Source of the DNA: Lachnospiraceae bacterium
GTDB lineage: Bacteria; Bacillota; Clostridia; Lachnospirales; Lachnospiraceae
DNA: 6,981 nt
Direction of reading: 5' to 3'
NCBI GenBank assembly: GCA_009787745.1
Contig: WQST01000039.1
Span: 7,354-14,334 of the forward strand
Positions 6,032-6,981 of the stretch are shown one piece after another. The notes under the pieces are model-generated. The model was not told the DNA's origin. It worked only from the letters and a program-made list of their open reading frames with translations, and searched no databases. Made by a program: the position numbers and the translations under genes. Every line of letters begins with the position of its first letter. Positions within the stretch are counted from its first letter, which is position 1.

Positions 6032-6431
6032 AGACCTAATCAAATGCGGTGTCGCGGGATGGTGCCTCGAAATAATTTTTACCGCCGCCAACTCTTTAAG
6101 ACGCCGAAATATGAAACTAATGGGACACACCTCACTATGGATGTTCCCCATTTATGCCTGTATCGCCTTCTTAAAACCGCTATTTCGTCTGCTCCGCGGC
6201 AAACCATTGCTACTCAGAGGTGTGACTTATGCCGCCCTCATCCTCTTCGGTGAATATATTACAGGCGCCATCCTTTCCAACAAAAAAATCTGCCCCTGGG
6301 ATTACACCCGTTCAAAATGGCACATAAAGAATATCGTCCGCCTTGATTACCTACCCAACTGGATTTTCGCCGGTCTATTTTTCGAACATCTTCTTAGTAA
6401 GGAAAATCACTCTAAAGAGAATGCTGACTAA
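6015..6431 (+). CDS. Small membrane protein, CmpB / putative ABC-transporter type IV family
   Basis: The 138-residue product is hydrophobic, with about four membrane segments (roughly 10-27, 41-60, 70-88 and 112-126). Motifs match the putative ABC-transporter type IV (CmpB-like) family as I know it: GWCLE (15-19), SLWMFPIY (40-47), GEYITGAIL (79-87), CPWDY (93-97) and RLDYLPNWIFAGLFFE (109-124). The molecular role of the family is not established; no ATPase or partner is next to it, so calling it a transporter would be unsafe. I chose the ATG at 6015. In-frame GTG 5991 and ATG 5994 would place the TATAAT inside the gene and also lack a ribosome site. No Shine-Dalgarno precedes any of the three, which together with the close promoter suggests near-leaderless translation. 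It diverges from the fol operon and converges on the PH-domain gene. Confidence 0.78.
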   Translation: MKNFIKDLIKCGVAGWCLEIIFTAANSLRRRNMKLMGHTSLWMFPIYACIAFLKPLFRLLRGKPLLLRGVTYAALILFGEYITGAILSNKKICPWDYTRSKWHIKNIVRLDYLPNWIFAGLFFEHLLSKENHSKENAD

Positions 6432-6439
6432 CATAGCCG

Positions 6440-6802
6440 CTACAATACATCAAGCCCGCTCTCCCCAATATCAAGCGTATGTAAAGTCCGCCTTTTAACC
6501 CGCGCCTTTTCCGAAGCATCCAAGATAAAATCCTTAATCTCCCGCGCATTCTTAATATGAGATAAATGCTTCTCAGGGTGCGTCTTATCCCCCGTATAAC
6601 AAATAACCGTCCCCAACCCAAATATCCGCTCAACCAACCCCCGAACCAGCTTCACATCATGAATCTTATACATATAACAATCATCTTCCACTGTCCGGAA
6701 AAAACCTGCCTTAACCGAAACCATATCCTCACTCAACCGATAAACCGTAAACGTCCAAGGCAATCCCAAAAATAACAACCGTTTTCTTTCCCGATACTCC
6801 AT
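6440..6802 (-). CDS. Small PH-domain-containing protein
   Basis: The 120-residue protein resembles the short bacterial pleckstrin-homology (bPH2/YdbT-like) proteins of Bacillota. The diagnostic run is PWTFTVYRLSEDMVSVKAG (15-33), then EDDCYMYKIHDVKLVRG (39-55) and the FGLGTVICYTGDKTHPE segment (61-77), followed by a conserved HIKNAREIKDFI helix (82-93). Residues 99-120 are a basic then acidic tail that looks less conserved. There is no signal peptide and, unlike many relatives, no membrane helix pair, so it is probably cytoplasmic. The function of such proteins is unknown; binding of proteins or lipids at the membrane is only a guess from the fold. The ATG at 6802 follows AGGTAGG with 7-nt spacing. 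It converges with the upstream membrane-protein gene 8 bp away with no visible terminator. Confidence 0.82.
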   Translation of the reverse strand: MEYRERKRLLFLGLPWTFTVYRLSEDMVSVKAGFFRTVEDDCYMYKIHDVKLVRGLVERIFGLGTVICYTGDKTHPEKHLSHIKNAREIKDFILDASEKARVKRRTLHTLDIGESGLDVL

Positions 6803-6843
6803 AAATAAACCTACCTTTCCAAAACATCGTATGCCGCGTAACC

Positions 6844-6872
6844 AGTATACTAAAATATATTCCCAAATGCAA
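6844..6872 (-). promoter_or_regulatory. Promoter for the PH-domain gene
   Basis: On the minus strand TTGCAT (6872 to 6867, three of six) is followed after 17 bp by TATACT (6849 to 6844, five of six). The leader to the ATG at 6802 would be about 35 nt. The -10 overlaps the 8-bp palindrome AGTATACT. Confidence 0.45.
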
Positions 6873-6873
6873 A

Positions 6874-6902
6874 TTGCTACTTCCGCGTCAATATGATATA
6901 AT
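6874..6902 (+). promoter_or_regulatory. Candidate rightward promoter toward a gene outside the window
   Basis: TTGCTA (6874-6879, four of six) is followed after 17 bp by a perfect TATAAT (6897-6902). Its -35 lies back to back, one base apart, with the -35 of the PH-domain promoter. The -10 is inside the left arm of the palindrome at 6895-6920. If real, it drives a gene beyond the right edge; if the TATAAT belongs to a repeat element, it may be fortuitous. Confidence 0.35.
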
Positions 6903-6920
6903 GACGTTAGTCATTATATC
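6895..6920. repeat. 26-bp inverted repeat, 11-bp perfect arms
   Basis: GATATAATGAC (6895-6905) and its exact reverse complement GTCATTATATC (6910-6920) flank the 4-nt centre GTTA. It covers the -10 and predicted start of the rightward promoter, a typical place for a repressor operator. It could also be the abutting ends of two copies of a repeat element, because a left-arm-like sequence recurs at 6974-6981. Confidence 0.6.
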
Positions 6921-6981
6921 GGCGCGGTTTTAGTGCGCATCCCCCGGAGGGCATGATTTCCGAAGGAAATCATGATATAAT
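6910..6981. mobile_element. Possible small palindromic (MITE-like) element, cut by the right edge
   Basis: The stretch begins with GTCATTATATC (6910-6920), and the window ends with GATATAAT (6974-6981), which is the reverse complement of that start as far as it can be read. If the next three bases are GAC, this would be a 75-bp element with 11-bp terminal inverted repeats. Inside are short GCGC repeats (6922-6925 and 6935-6938), a C-rich/G-rich patch (6941-6951) and a strong hairpin (6952-6974). No coding capacity or transposase is visible. The edge of the window prevents confirmation. Confidence 0.3.
6952..6974. repeat. Strong hairpin: 10-bp perfect stem, 3-nt loop
   Basis: CATGATTTCC (6952-6961) pairs with GGAAATCATG (6965-6974) around the loop GAA. 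There is no T-run after it on the plus strand. On the minus strand it is followed by CCCTCC and not by T, so it is not an intrinsic terminator in either direction. It could be an RNA structure in the leader of a gene to the right or the core of a repeat element. Confidence 0.6.

Noticed and set aside
6895..6920. Fur-type iron box.
   Set aside because: The arms share only a loose TAATGA/TCATTA similarity with the Fur consensus, and the spacing and centre do not match.
6953..6981. Possible start of a rightward gene: ATG at 6953 right after GGAGGG, open to the window edge.
   Set aside because: The ribosome-site spacing is only 2 nt, the codons are made of the two arms of a perfect hairpin, and just nine codons are visible.
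6893..6981. CRISPR array.
   Set aside because: Repeats are short, only two partial copies are seen, and there is no regular repeat-spacer pattern.

Overview
The window looks like chromosomal DNA of a low-to-moderate GC Gram-positive-lineage bacterium (Bacillota, perhaps Clostridia or Negativicutes). The reasons are purine-rich Shine-Dalgarno sites before most genes, an aldolase-pyrophosphokinase (FolB-FolK) fusion, a small PH-domain protein and a CmpB-type membrane protein. The taxonomic placement is inference; there is no rRNA or marker gene. Nine protein genes are supported: seven on the minus strand and two on the plus strand. No tRNA, rRNA, CRISPR array, transposase or riboswitch was recognised.

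Left part (1-2339). The N-terminal 196 residues of a PLP-dependent tryptophanase/tyrosine phenol-lyase family enzyme run off the left edge (minus strand). It has its own promoter and a 16-bp palindrome between promoter and gene. Next is a solitary UDP-galactopyranose mutase gene (glf, minus), then a divergent 99-residue protein of unknown function (plus). The glf/99-aa spacer is striking: a single palindromic TTGCAA hexamer can act as the -35 element for both directions, with a perfect TATAAT exactly 17 bp away on each side.

Centre (2356-5942). A compact minus-strand operon, folC-folE-folP-folBK, encodes much of tetrahydrofolate synthesis. FolE opens the pathway by converting GTP to dihydroneopterin triphosphate. 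The FolB and FolK halves of one protein convert dihydroneopterin to the activated pterin. FolP joins that to p-aminobenzoate, and FolC adds glutamate. Gaps are 4-20 bp, consistent with one transcript. Neither p-aminobenzoate synthesis nor dihydrofolate reductase is encoded here.

Right part (5943-6981). Divergent from the fol operon, across a 72-bp spacer, is a small four-helix membrane protein of the CmpB / putative ABC-transporter type IV family. It may be translated from a nearly leaderless mRNA. It converges, 8 bp apart, on a 120-residue PH-domain protein. The last 179 bp are intergenic. They hold back-to-back candidate promoters and a dense set of inverted repeats: an 11-bp-arm palindrome, a 10-bp-stem hairpin, and a partial repeat of the palindrome arm at the very edge. 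These suggest a small palindromic repeat element or the operator of an unseen gene to the right.

Most of the window is ordinary housekeeping content. The parts worth a second look are the intergenic spacers rather than the proteins.
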